In this document: one piece after another, positions 38,993 to 46,303 of the stretch
Layout of the letters: each line of letters starts with the position of its first letter
Numbering within the stretch: position 1 is the first letter of the stretch
NCBI RefSeq assembly: GCF_022919115.1
Contig: NZ_CP095072.1
Coordinates: forward strand, 3,410,001 to 3,474,000
DNA length: 64,000 bases
Reading direction: 5' to 3'
Source of the DNA: Gracilibacillus caseinilyticus
GTDB lineage: Bacteria > Bacillota > Bacilli > Bacillales > Amphibacillaceae
The notes under the pieces: model-generated
What the model was told of the DNA's origin: nothing
The model's input: the letters and a program-made list of their open reading frames with translations, nothing else
The model's database searches: none
Program-made: the position numbers and the translations under genes

Positions 38993-39562
38993 ATGAAAAG
39001 AATTCTTCTAATTCGACACTGCCATGCTGAAGGACAGCATCGTGACTCTCCACTTTCCAAAAGAGGCATTCAACAAGCCTACGAGCTAGCCAGAAAGTTG
39101 GAGCAGCTAAGCTATCCTATTGACAGAATCATTACCAGTCCATATATGCGGGCAAATGAAACAATCAGACCGTTTGCAGCAAGGCAGCAAATAAAGGTAG
39201 AAACAGATGAACGCTTAAAGGAACGATTATTAAGCGAACAGCCTGTTGATGATTGGATTGACATTTTGGAAGAGTCTTTTGAGAATTTCCATTTCAAACT
39301 GCCAGGTGGAGAATCTTCGAATGATGCATTTAAACGGGCAGATGAAGTGTTAGAAGAATGCTTACAGGATCCATTACATGAAAATATTATCGTTGTAACA
39401 CATGGAAACTTATTAGCATTGATGCTGCAAAAATTCCATGTGGATTTTGGCTTTCATGAATGGAAAACACTTACGAATCCTGATGTGTTTTTAATTCAGA
39501 GAATTGGGGGAGAATATATTTCAGAGAGGATTTGGGAAGATTCAGAGTCCTATCATTACTGA
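38993..39562 (+). CDS. histidine phosphatase family protein
   Basis: A 189-residue member of the phosphoglycerate-mutase-like superfamily. The phospho-accepting histidine is in LLIRHCHAEGQ (RHx-H, H9), the second pair in RIITSPYMRANETI, and the distal histidine in VVTHGNLLALML. The RHCHAEG form is a common variant of RHGE. Substrate unknown. ATG after AGGAGTGATAAA; monocistronic. Confidence 0.88.
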   Translation: MKRILLIRHCHAEGQHRDSPLSKRGIQQAYELARKLEQLSYPIDRIITSPYMRANETIRPFAARQQIKVETDERLKERLLSEQPVDDWIDILEESFENFHFKLPGGESSNDAFKRADEVLEECLQDPLHENIIVVTHGNLLALMLQKFHVDFGFHEWKTLTNPDVFLIQRIGGEYISERIWEDSESYHY

Positions 39563-39676
39563 GATATAACTTGAATTCTCTATCAAATCAGCTATAATGG
39601 TATTCGTGCATATAAAATTATGATAGAATGTTTTGTATAGAGACATAACGATTAATCGTTAAAGGAGGGGACCATC

Positions 39677-39916
39677 TTGGCATTTGTTATTACTTCACCT
39701 TGCGAACAAGAAAAGGCAGGGGAATGTGTAGAAGTTTGTCCAGTAGATTGTATAGAAGAAGGAAAAGATATGTTTTATATCGATCCCGACATTTGCATCG
39801 ATTGTGGTGCATGTGAGGCGGTGTGTCCAGTAGAAGCAATCTACATGGAAGACGAAGTACCTGATGAAGAAAATGAATACATCGCATTAAACCGAAAATT
39901 CTTTGAAGAAGATTAA
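39677..39916 (+). CDS. fer: ferredoxin, 7Fe/8Fe type
   Basis: A 79-residue ferredoxin with two cluster motifs: CEQEKAGECVEVCPVDCIEE (C-x7-C-x3-C-x3-C) and CIDCGACEAVCPVEAIY (CxxCxxCxxxC). This spacing matches Bacillus 7Fe ferredoxins with one 3Fe-4S (or 4Fe-4S) and one 4Fe-4S cluster. The protein is very acidic. TTG start behind AAAGGAGGGG. Followed by a terminator shared with the convergent acylphosphatase gene. Confidence 0.92.
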   Translation: MAFVITSPCEQEKAGECVEVCPVDCIEEGKDMFYIDPDICIDCGACEAVCPVEAIYMEDEVPDEENEYIALNRKFFEED

Positions 39917-39923
39917 TCATAAA

Positions 39924-39956
39924 CAAAAACCGCTATGTAAAAATAGCGGTTTTTTA
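39924..39956. terminator. bidirectional terminator between ferredoxin and acylphosphatase genes
   Basis: Stem AAAAACCGCTAT (39925-39936) with ATAGCGGTTTTTT (39943-39955), loop GTAAAA. The A run on the left and T run on the right let it work in both directions. Confidence 0.85.
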
Positions 39957-39966
39957 ATACTTCACT

Positions 39967-40242
39967 TTAATACTTAATTTCGAATTTATTGAATTTATCA
40001 GATACGTTCTCTTCAGTAATCTCTAAATTCTTTACTTTAGCAAAGGTAGATGGGCCTTTTCGGATTTGATCTATAAAAGATTCTGTATCGTTATCTTCAC
40101 CTTGTGCTTTAATCACAACCGATCCATCTTCTTGATTTTTTACAAAACCGACTATACGGTGCTCTGCAGCAGCCTGTTGGGCAAAAAACCGAAATCCTAC
40201 CCCCTGAACTCTTCCTGATACAATGACATGAATCTGTCTCAA
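39967..40242 (-). CDS. acyP: acylphosphatase
   Basis: A 91-residue enzyme that hydrolyses acyl phosphates. The family signature GRVQGVGFRFFAQQ contains the catalytic arginine, and GFVKNQEDGSVVIKAQG holds the catalytic asparagine. I placed the start at TTG 40240-40242, 8 bases after GAGGTG on the minus strand; GTG at 40251 overlaps that site. Confidence 0.92.
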   Translation of the reverse strand: MRQIHVIVSGRVQGVGFRFFAQQAAAEHRIVGFVKNQEDGSVVIKAQGEDNDTESFIDQIRKGPSTFAKVKNLEITEENVSDKFNKFEIKY

Positions 40243-40425
40243 CTTGATCACCTCTTACAGTCAATAGTAACATCGCCCATTTTCATTTTCAAAAGTTTGT
40301 TATCATACGTTTCTTAACCATTTTAATAATAATTCGGTCATTATTCCTAGCAATAAATTGCATTTGGTCACATACCTATAGTAAAGGATGATAAGTGTGT
40401 GCAAAAAATAACTGGAGTGGGGAAC

Positions 40426-40599
40426 ATGGAATGGAAAAAATACGTTATTTTATTAATACCATTCGTTATAGCTGGATTAATTCTAATATATGTATTGCCA
40501 CGAAGTGACAGCCAGTATAGTCTGTTAACCGCCATTATTCTCTGGATTGTCTATTACGTATGGATTTATAAAAATAAAAAAGAAAAGGACAACAACTGA
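40426..40599 (+). CDS. 57-residue membrane protein
   Basis: Small protein with two hydrophobic segments (YVILLIPFVIAGLILIYVL and LLTAIILWIVYYVWI) and a charged end KNKKEKDNN. Unrecognised. ATG 40426 is preceded by GGAGTGGGG. It precedes the Rieske oxidoreductase gene by 64 bases and may be cotranscribed. Confidence 0.65.
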   Translation: MEWKKYVILLIPFVIAGLILIYVLPRSDSQYSLLTAIILWIVYYVWIYKNKKEKDNN

Positions 40600-40663
40600 T
40601 CGATGTGTTAATCTCTTCTATTTTGGTAATGCTACAACTATGATGGAAGAAGGAAGGGATTTT

Positions 40664-42157
40664 ATGCATACACCGATCTGGTTAGAAACGGAAATGAAAT
40701 CATTTGAGCCATTACACGATAGCCTCCAAACGGATGTTACCATTATTGGCGGTGGAATTACCGGTGTTTTAACAGCTTATCATTTAGCTAAACAAGGCGT
40801 TAAAGTCGTACTATTGGAAAGAGATCGTCTTTGTCAATCTACCACAGGCCATACAACTGCTAAAATAACCGCACAGCATGATCTTATCTATGATGAATTA
40901 ATACAACATTTTGGTGAGGAAAATGCTGCACTTTACTACAACAGCCAAAAAGAAGCTATGGCATTTTATCGTAAAATAATAAGTTCATATCAGATAAACT
41001 GTCACTTTCAGCAAGAGCATGCGTATTTGTATACAAATCAGACGCAAAATCAGGAGAAATTGGAACGAGAAAGAAAGGCTTATCAGAAATTAGCAATCGA
41101 AGGAGCCTTAGTTGATCAAATTCCGTTTACATTTCCACATACAAAAGCGCTGAGAATGGATAACCAAGCACAGTTTCACCCGAGGGCCTTTTTAAAAACG
41201 ATTGTACCCGAAATTGAAAAACATGATGGCCAAATCTATGAACAAACAACTGCTGTAGACATTGACTATCAACCCAAAACGATTGTAAGAACAGCTAGAG
41301 GACATAATATTATTACAGATAATGTTATCATAGCAAGTCAATTTCCGTTTTACGAAGGACAAGGATTTTACAGTACGAGAATGTATCCATCGAGATCGTA
41401 TGTAATAGGATTCACATCTTCCGAATCCTATCCAGGAGGTATGTATTTAGATGTGGATCAGCCGGTTCGATCCATTCGACACATTCAAAACGAGGATCAG
41501 ACGATCTGGTTACTTGGTGGTCAAGCCCATAAAACGGGACAACAGCAGCAACATACAGATCCATATGCACAACTAACCCAATTTGCAATTCGGTATCTGA
41601 ACAGTCAAGCGTTTTATTACCAATGGTCAGCACAGGATTATGAAACACTTGATAAATTACCGTATATCGGACCGTTAAACAAGCGACATCCGAATGTCTT
41701 TGTTGCGACAGGTTATCGAAAATGGGGTATGACGAATAGCGCGGTAGCAGCACAGTTACTTGCGGACTTGATTATTGGAAAAGAAAATCCATATAAAAAG
41801 CTATATCAACCGCAGCGTTTTCACGCAGATCCTGATTTGAAGGCTTTTATGCGAAATAATTCAGACGTTGCAACAGAATTTGTTAAAGGAAAACTAAGTC
41901 CGACAGATCATATAAAACATTTAAAGCCGGATTCTAGTGCAAAGATTAAACAGAATGGTGCAACGGTTGGCGTGTATAAAGATAATGATCATCAACTACA
42001 TGCAATTGATCCAACTTGCACACATTTAGGTTGTGAATGTAATTGGAATCAATCAGAAAAAAGCTGGGATTGTCCATGTCATGGATCAAGATTTAACTAT
42101 GATGGAAAAGTAATCGAAGGTCCAGCAACGAAAAATTTAGATAAACTTAGCTTATAA
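40664..42157 (+). CDS. FAD-dependent oxidoreductase with C-terminal Rieske domain
   Basis: A 497-residue protein: N-terminal DAO-type FAD domain (VTIIGGGITGVLTAYHLAKQG, dinucleotide-binding fold; TTGHTTAKITAQHD) with FVATGYRKWGMTNSA near residue 350, then a Rieske [2Fe-2S] domain (about 415-497) with CTHLGC and CPCHGSRF ligands. It resembles Bacillus YhfW. Substrate unknown. ATG 40664 follows AAGGAAGGGA; upstream frame extension is not supported. The FAD domain and Rieske domain are fused as in that family. Confidence 0.88.
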   Translation: MHTPIWLETEMKSFEPLHDSLQTDVTIIGGGITGVLTAYHLAKQGVKVVLLERDRLCQSTTGHTTAKITAQHDLIYDELIQHFGEENAALYYNSQKEAMAFYRKIISSYQINCHFQQEHAYLYTNQTQNQEKLERERKAYQKLAIEGALVDQIPFTFPHTKALRMDNQAQFHPRAFLKTIVPEIEKHDGQIYEQTTAVDIDYQPKTIVRTARGHNIITDNVIIASQFPFYEGQGFYSTRMYPSRSYVIGFTSSESYPGGMYLDVDQPVRSIRHIQNEDQTIWLLGGQAHKTGQQQQHTDPYAQLTQFAIRYLNSQAFYYQWSAQDYETLDKLPYIGPLNKRHPNVFVATGYRKWGMTNSAVAAQLLADLIIGKENPYKKLYQPQRFHADPDLKAFMRNNSDVATEFVKGKLSPTDHIKHLKPDSSAKIKQNGATVGVYKDNDHQLHAIDPTCTHLGCECNWNQSEKSWDCPCHGSRFNYDGKVIEGPATKNLDKLSL

Positions 42158-42165
42158 AATTTTAT

Positions 42166-42218
42166 TCCATCTCAATATCTTAAGTATACTTTGTGTATGA
42201 GATATTGAGATTGTTTTG
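42166..42218 (+). terminator. terminator after the Rieske oxidoreductase gene
   Basis: Stem CTCAATATCT (42171-42180) with AGATATTGAG (42200-42209), then ATTGTTTTG. Confidence 0.65.
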
Positions 42219-42320
42219 TCCACAACTTCCCATAATATATATTATGTAAACTAGAAAAATATTTAGAAAATAAGGTGGATTTATTAGACTCCTCTATTCA
42301 GGTAAATTCTATCTGCTTCT

Positions 42321-42596
42321 TTACCTAATTCCAATTTGAATTCTCGTAATTCGTGTAAGAATTTCTATTGCGTATATTTCTTCCTTTACAGACTTTACAA
42401 TAGAATCTGCTGCTAACTTGATTATTTTCGGCATCTCCCATGCACTTCGCAAGGCAAATGATACATAAAAACCGTATTTAGGTAACGTAGCATCCCCATT
42501 CCAACCAGATTCTCTAAGACCATCAATATAACTTGTAAACAGTACTTCCTTATAATATTCCCCTTTATCAATCGGAATATCTAGTAACACATTCAT
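42321..42596 (-). pseudogene. remnant of a phosphotransferase-type gene (C-terminal fragment)
   Basis: A 91-codon open frame containing FTSYIDGLRESGWNGDATL followed by VSFALRSAWEMPKIIKLA, which resembles the C-terminal part of APH-type (aminoglycoside phosphotransferase-like) kinases. The N-terminal lobe and the catalytic loop are absent and a stop codon lies directly upstream of the apparent ATG without a ribosome site. I read it as a decayed gene at the edge of the mobile region; the family assignment is tentative. Confidence 0.45.
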
Positions 42597-42599
42597 TTA

Positions 42600-43190
42600 A
42601 AGTGGATATGTTTAAGGCTTTTTGAATTTCAGGTAATGATTGGGTTCATTTCTACACCTCAGTTATTATAAATCATATATACTACTTCTTATTAATGAGC
42701 TAAGAGACTCTAGCTAAAATTCAATTGCTACCAATTCTTCACTTATTAATAATTGTGCATTCGTTAACAAGTTAGTGTTTTCTATCCCTTGACACTAACT
42801 TGATTGTAATTATCTATATGAATCATGGGTGGGAGAGAACAATTCTTCGTCAGCATTTCTGACAATAGAAAAGTGATCAACGTTATAATGACCGTGAAGT
42901 GTAGCATTATTATGTTCAATAGTGTCTGGTTCACATTATTTTCCCCTTCCGGCTATACAATTTATGAATCTGCGTTAGATTCCCAATCAATTTAATAGTA
43001 GCATAAAAAGTGTTTAATTCCTTTTGATTTTCCACAAATGTAAGAAAAACCTTACTAAATAGGAAATGTTATCTTAATATATCAAAATGGAGCCAATACT
43101 AGCGAACATTTGTAAGTAAATCGAATTAAACATCCAGATTATAAGAGCCCATACTTCATCTTGAGCATGAGTACTTCTGTAATTCGCCTT
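42600..43190. other. decayed intergenic DNA left of the Tn3-family element
   Basis: About 590 AT-rich bases without an intact gene. A minus-strand 36-codon open stretch (about 42815-42922, with EHNNATLHGHYNVDHFSIV) looks protein-like but lacks a start and is probably a remnant. A hairpin CAAGTTAGTGT (42768-42778) with ACACTAACTTG (42792-42802) is also present. Confidence 0.4.
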
Positions 43191-43193
43191 TAT

Positions 43194-43231
43194 GGGGTCT
43201 CGGCAGAAAAAAGCGGAAAATATACGCTAAG
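43194..43231 (+). repeat. left terminal inverted repeat of the Tn3-family element
   Basis: 38 bases starting GGGGTCTCGGCAGAAAAAAG and ending TACGCTAAG, the typical Tn3-family shape (GGGG start, ACGCTAAG end). The first 22 bases are identical to the right repeat in reverse complement. Confidence 0.88.
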
Positions 43232-43299
43232 ACAATATTTGGAAATGAAAAGCCGATTTTCATTACTCTAAGGTATGAAAGCCGGCTTTTCATTTCATG

Positions 43300-43902
43300 T
43301 TAAGTGCGTAACTCTCTTAATTCCTTCTTTGTGTTTAAATTAAATTTGTATTCACCTAAAAGGTTGATATGTTCCCATGCTAATGGTGATACATGGGGAA
43401 TTAGATCTTCTCGAAAAGTACCGTTCTGTTTTTGTACTTTAATTGCCTCTGATAAATAAACTGTATTCCATACACTTACAGCATTTATTAAAATATTAAG
43501 TGCACTCGCTCGTTGTAATTGCTGGTGTATACCTTTTTCACGTAATTCCCCACGTTTCCCAAAGAATAAAGCCCTTGCTAGTCCATTCATAGCTTCCCCT
43601 TTGTCTAACCCTTTTTGTATACGATGACGCAATGCTTCACTAGAAATGTAATCTAATATAAAAATAGTTTTTTCTATTCTTCCCATTTCTCTTAAAGCTG
43701 CTGCTAATTTATTTTGGCGAGCATAGGAACCTAGTTTCCCCATTATAAGTGACCCTGAAACGGTACCTTCTCGAATCGAATGAGCTAATCGTAATACATC
43801 GTCATAGTTATTTTCAATTAGCTTTAGGTTGATTCTTCCCCGAAGAATCTTTTCTAGATTGGGAAACTCATTTGGCTGATTGATAGTAAAAAGTTTAACA
43901 TC
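43300..43902 (-). pseudogene. tnpA: C-terminal fragment of Tn3-family transposase
   Basis: About 200 codons of a Tn3 TnpA C-terminus. Recognisable pieces are RLAHSIREGTVSGSLIMGKL, YARQNKLAAALREMGRIEKT, GLDKGEAMNGLARALFFGK (with the last catalytic acidic residue of the DDE set) and SPLAWEHINLLGEYKF. The frame has no start codon at its left border and meets a stop at 43903-43905, two bases before another Tn3-type end. The first two catalytic aspartates and all of the N-terminal DNA-binding part are missing, so it cannot be active. The gene reads toward the left repeat. Confidence 0.88.
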
Positions 43903-43906
43903 TTAA

Positions 43907-43967
43907 GGGGTAGCATCAGAAAAATGGGCATAAAGTTGTAAATCCGCATTTTTCCTGACGGTACCTC
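43907..43967. repeat. collapsed pair of Tn1546-like inverted repeats
   Basis: GGGGTAGCATCAGAAAAATG (43907-43926) resembles the outer end of Tn1546/Tn4430-type repeats. Bases 43936-43967 contain TTGTAAATCCGCATTTTTCC followed by TGACGGTACCTC, which is the same kind of end in the opposite orientation. Only nine bases separate them. This looks like the scar of a second Tn3-family element that cut tnpA and lost its interior. The outer bases differ slightly (TC instead of CC on the right). Confidence 0.65.
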
Positions 43968-44112
43968 AATAATGAATGGAAAAACAATGAAATTACAGTT
44001 GTTGTTGCTATGGAAAGAGCAAACATGTCTAAACCCACATTTTATAGAAAATATGAAAAAAGTTGCAACTTATAATCAATTTTATTCGACTGATAAAGAA
44101 AGGAGTGGTTAT

Positions 44113-44583
44113 GTGAAAAAGTTATTTATTTTACTTTCAGTATTATTATTAATTACCGTAATATCCGCATGTCAAAGTAATAGCAATCAAGAAAGTTCAT
44201 TTGATGGATCTCAACAAGGAGATTGGCCATCACTCTCATTAGATGAAATGATTGAAAGAGCAGATCTAATTGCTTTTGTAAAAGTTAAAGACACAAAAAA
44301 ACAGAAAAAAGAGAATCAATTAAATGTTCAAATCTCAACATTAGAAGTGATTGAGACTATATATGGAAGTGTATCAGGTGAAATAAAACTAGATCAAACG
44401 AATGATTTTGTAAAACAAAGAAAAGAATATCTTGTTTTTCTTGAAAAGGATAAAAATGGATATCATTATTCCTTGAGTCCTTCTAGTGTTATCCAAGAAC
44501 AAGACGGAAAATATATTAGTGACAAACTAGGAAGTAAAGGTGCATATACTAAGGCAGAAGTAAGAGAACTCATTTTAAAGTAA
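44113..44583 (+). CDS. cargo lipoprotein, paralogue of the protein at 45423
   Basis: A 156-residue lipoprotein: signal MKKLFILLSVLLLITVISAC with lipobox ISAC, a Ser/Asn/Gln-rich spacer, then a domain with ADLIAFVKVKD, TLEVIETIYGSVSGEIKLD, YLVFLEKDKNGYHYSLSPSS and an ending GSKGAYTKAEVRELI. The same order of motifs appears in the protein encoded at 45423, so the two are paralogues. I do not know a function; the domain looks like a small beta-rich fold found in Bacillus lipoproteins. GTG 44113 follows AAAGGAGTGG; the frame is open upstream but without another good start. Cargo of the Tn3 element. Confidence 0.78.
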   Translation: MKKLFILLSVLLLITVISACQSNSNQESSFDGSQQGDWPSLSLDEMIERADLIAFVKVKDTKKQKKENQLNVQISTLEVIETIYGSVSGEIKLDQTNDFVKQRKEYLVFLEKDKNGYHYSLSPSSVIQEQDGKYISDKLGSKGAYTKAEVRELILK

Positions 44584-44596
44584 CATTAAAAGCGTT

Positions 44597-44641
44597 AAAC
44601 TTTCTCCTTCTCTACTCAAGTGAAGGGGTTTATTTTTTTTG
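44597..44641 (+). terminator. terminator after the first cargo gene
   Basis: Stem CTCCTTC (44604-44610) with GAAGGGG (44622-44628), extended loosely by AAAC and GTTT, followed by TTATTTTTTTT. Confidence 0.65.
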
Positions 44642-44757
44642 AAGTATATATTGAATATATCAATCTATTGGCAATATCATAACAACACACATGGAAATCT
44701 AATAGAAAAAATGTAAAATCTAAGATAATAATAGCATGAGTTAGATATATCGATTAT

Positions 44758-44771
44758 GATAGCGCTTACTG
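44758..44771 (+). promoter_or_regulatory. possible cre (CcpA) site upstream of the cargo protease
   Basis: TGATAGCGCTTACT matches the cre consensus TGWNANCGNTNWCA except at the last base. It lies 76 bases before the protease start. A match of this kind may arise by chance. Confidence 0.3.
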
Positions 44772-44846
44772 ACGCTATTTCTATTCCTATCGTTTTCACA
44801 CATATTACTCATCAATAGTAGAATTCTTGAAAATGGAGGTAGAAAA

Positions 44847-45374
44847 TTGAAGAAATATAAAAACAAATTAATGATTGCAGTTGTAGCTTTATTGTCAGTA
44901 TTTTTCCTTTCAACACCAGTATTTGCTCATTATTTGTCAACTGGTTATAGTGTGTATTCAGTTAATTATGATGTTGAAGCCGGAAGCTATTCAGTTTTTG
45001 ATGATCCAGCATCTTGGTGGGAAGATGATGTAGGAACTAATTTTTATCGATCAACCTCTAGTCCAAATGATGTTTATTTACAGAGCTTGTCTTATTCATG
45101 GTTCGGGTTATATTCACCTACTGTAGGAAGTGATGGTAATACTGATTTTTTCGACATATATGTTAATAGTGAATCAATAAGAGAAGATCCTGATCATTAT
45201 AATTATGTAGCTGCATATAAAAGTTCAGCTACCCATGAATTTGGACATGCATTATTCCTAGATGATTTAGAGAGTGGCTGGGGTAATAACTCTATTATGA
45301 GTTATGAGAGAAATCGAAATATTATTACACATCCACAGCCCCATGATATATCTGATGTTAAGTCTTATCAATAA
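44847..45374 (+). CDS. secreted metzincin-type metalloprotease
   Basis: A 175-residue secreted protein: signal peptide MKKYKNKLMIAVVALLSVFF...PVFA (cleavage near residue 27) and a mature part of about 148 residues. It has the zinc motif HEFGHALFLDD, i.e. HExxHxxxxxD with Asp as probable third ligand as in snapalysin-type proteases, but the usual glycine is Phe. A probable Met-turn follows in NNSIMSYERN. The mature enzyme is very short for a metzincin, with no prodomain, Tyr/Ser/Asp-rich. TTG start with GGAGG 7 bases upstream. Flanked by two paralogous secreted proteins, which could be partners or inhibitors. Confidence 0.82.
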   Translation: MKKYKNKLMIAVVALLSVFFLSTPVFAHYLSTGYSVYSVNYDVEAGSYSVFDDPASWWEDDVGTNFYRSTSSPNDVYLQSLSYSWFGLYSPTVGSDGNTDFFDIYVNSESIREDPDHYNYVAAYKSSATHEFGHALFLDDLESGWGNNSIMSYERNRNIITHPQPHDISDVKSYQ

Positions 45375-45422
45375 TTATTCGTTTTTCAGTCAGCTCAACA
45401 ATATAAATAAGAGGTGATAATT

Positions 45423-45932
45423 TTGAAATATATATTAGGTACTGTGCTTATTACATGTATGATTATTGGTGGTGCGCTAACAACACATGTTCTTAAAAGT
45501 AACACCGCTTCAAGTGGTAATACATTTAATCCAGAAGTACATGCTGATTTTCCTACTTATGATGCAAAAAGACTCTTAGGGAAAACAGAACTTATAGCAC
45601 TTGTAGAGCCCATTTCAAATCAACAAAAAGAAATAGTAGAAGGTATGCCGAAAGCAACACTTTCTAAACTTAAGGTTAAGAAAAATCTTTATGGAGAATC
45701 AGAATCTACAATTACATTGGATCAAGCTATTAACCCTGTCGAAATTGGTAAGGATTATTTACTCTTCTTAAAAGAAGAAAACGGATTATATTACTTAATG
45801 GATGGAAATTCCTTAATCCAAAGCAAAAATGGTAAATTCAAGGTTAAAACAGATGGTCTAGAGGGTACGTATACTTCTGGAGAATTAGATAAAAAGGTGA
45901 AAATCAAATTAAAAGATCTCGAAGAAAAATAA
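45423..45932 (+). CDS. cargo secreted or membrane-anchored protein, paralogue of the lipoprotein at 44113
   Basis: A 169-residue protein with an N-terminal hydrophobic signal or anchor (ILGTVLITCMIIGGALTTHV) and a domain that follows the cargo lipoprotein motif by motif: ELIALVEPISN, LSKLKVKKNLYGESESTITLD, YLLFLKEENGLYYLMDGNSLI, GLEGTYTSGEL. A cysteine at about residue 12 is not in a good lipobox. TTG 45423 is chosen because GTG 45414 overlaps the AGGTG ribosome site. It is 48 bases after the protease gene, so probably in one transcript, and ends with a strong hairpin. Function unknown. Confidence 0.75.
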   Translation: MKYILGTVLITCMIIGGALTTHVLKSNTASSGNTFNPEVHADFPTYDAKRLLGKTELIALVEPISNQQKEIVEGMPKATLSKLKVKKNLYGESESTITLDQAINPVEIGKDYLLFLKEENGLYYLMDGNSLIQSKNGKFKVKTDGLEGTYTSGELDKKVKIKLKDLEEK

Positions 45933-45946
45933 TACTCTTCAATTAA

Positions 45947-45978
45947 AAACCCTGGAGCGCTGGTGCTCCAGGGTTTCT
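45947..45978 (+). terminator. terminator after the last cargo gene
   Basis: Perfect 12-base stem AAACCCTGGAGC (45947-45958) with GCTCCAGGGTTT (45965-45976), 6-base loop. Confidence 0.75.
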
Positions 45979-46000
45979 ATTGAGGCAAATAATTGATTAT

Positions 46001-46084
46001 TTAGCATTGGAACATATCAACCTTTTAAGTGAATACAAATTTAATTTAAACATAGAGAAGGAATTAAGAGAGTTACGCACTTAA
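46001..46084 (+). pseudogene. tnpA: short 3' fragment of Tn3-family transposase
   Basis: The last 24-28 codons of a tnpA gene (EHINLLSEYKFNLNIEKELR, then ELRT and TAA), nearly identical to the C-terminus of the left fragment (EHINLLGEYKFNLNTKKELR). It reads toward the right inverted repeat. Together with the left copy this makes inverted end segments of about 180 bases. Confidence 0.85.
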
Positions 46085-46151
46085 CATGAAATAATAAGCC
46101 GGCTTTGTACCTTAGAGTAATGAAAATCGACATTTCACTTCCAAATATTGT

Positions 46152-46189
46152 CTTATCGTGAAATTTACGCTTTTTTCTGCCGAGACCCC
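46152..46189 (-). repeat. right terminal inverted repeat of the Tn3-family element
   Basis: 38 bases; on the minus strand it starts GGGGTCTCGGCAGAAAAAAG and ends CGATAAG. It is followed by TTTAT (46190-46194), the same five bases found left of 43194. Confidence 0.88.
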
Positions 46190-46215
46190 TTTATGACTGT
46201 TATATTTTTTCTTTA

Positions 46216-46262
46216 CTCAAAAGAAAGACCAGTCATTCCTGCTAAATGATGAATGGCTGGTC
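46216..46262 (-). terminator. terminator of the amino-sugar operon (after nagA)
   Basis: Stem GACCAGTCATTC (46227-46238) with GAATGGCTGGTC (46251-46262), two wobble or mismatch pairs; on the minus strand it is followed by TTTCTTTTGAG. It lies 42 bases beyond the nagA stop. Confidence 0.75.
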
Positions 46263-46303
46263 ACTTTCGACAATTTCTTATACAATTCACTGACAAATAA
46301 TTG

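Larger units (their letters stand above)
43194..46189. mobile_element. non-autonomous Tn3-family element with metalloprotease cargo
   Basis: A 2996-base element bounded by 38-base inverted repeats that begin GGGGTCTCGGCAGAAAAAAG. It is flanked on both sides by TTTAT (43189-43193 and 46190-46194), the 5-base target duplication expected of Tn3-family transposition. No complete transposase and no resolvase are present: each end carries a 3' piece of tnpA reading outward. Between them lie three plus-strand genes: a lipoprotein, a secreted metalloprotease and a related secreted protein. It is inserted between the Rieske oxidoreductase gene and the amino-sugar operon. Moving it would need a transposase in trans. 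Confidence 0.88.

Noticed and set aside
42768..42802. 11-base hairpin as a terminator
   Set aside because: No gene ends next to it and neither side has a T tract.
42815..42922. 36-codon minus-strand stretch as a gene
   Set aside because: Protein-like but with no start codon or ribosome site; kept only as a possible remnant.
43972..44112. N-terminal extension of the first cargo gene
   Set aside because: Starting at 43972 would bury the lipoprotein signal; GTG 44113 with AAAGGAGTGG gives a proper lipobox.
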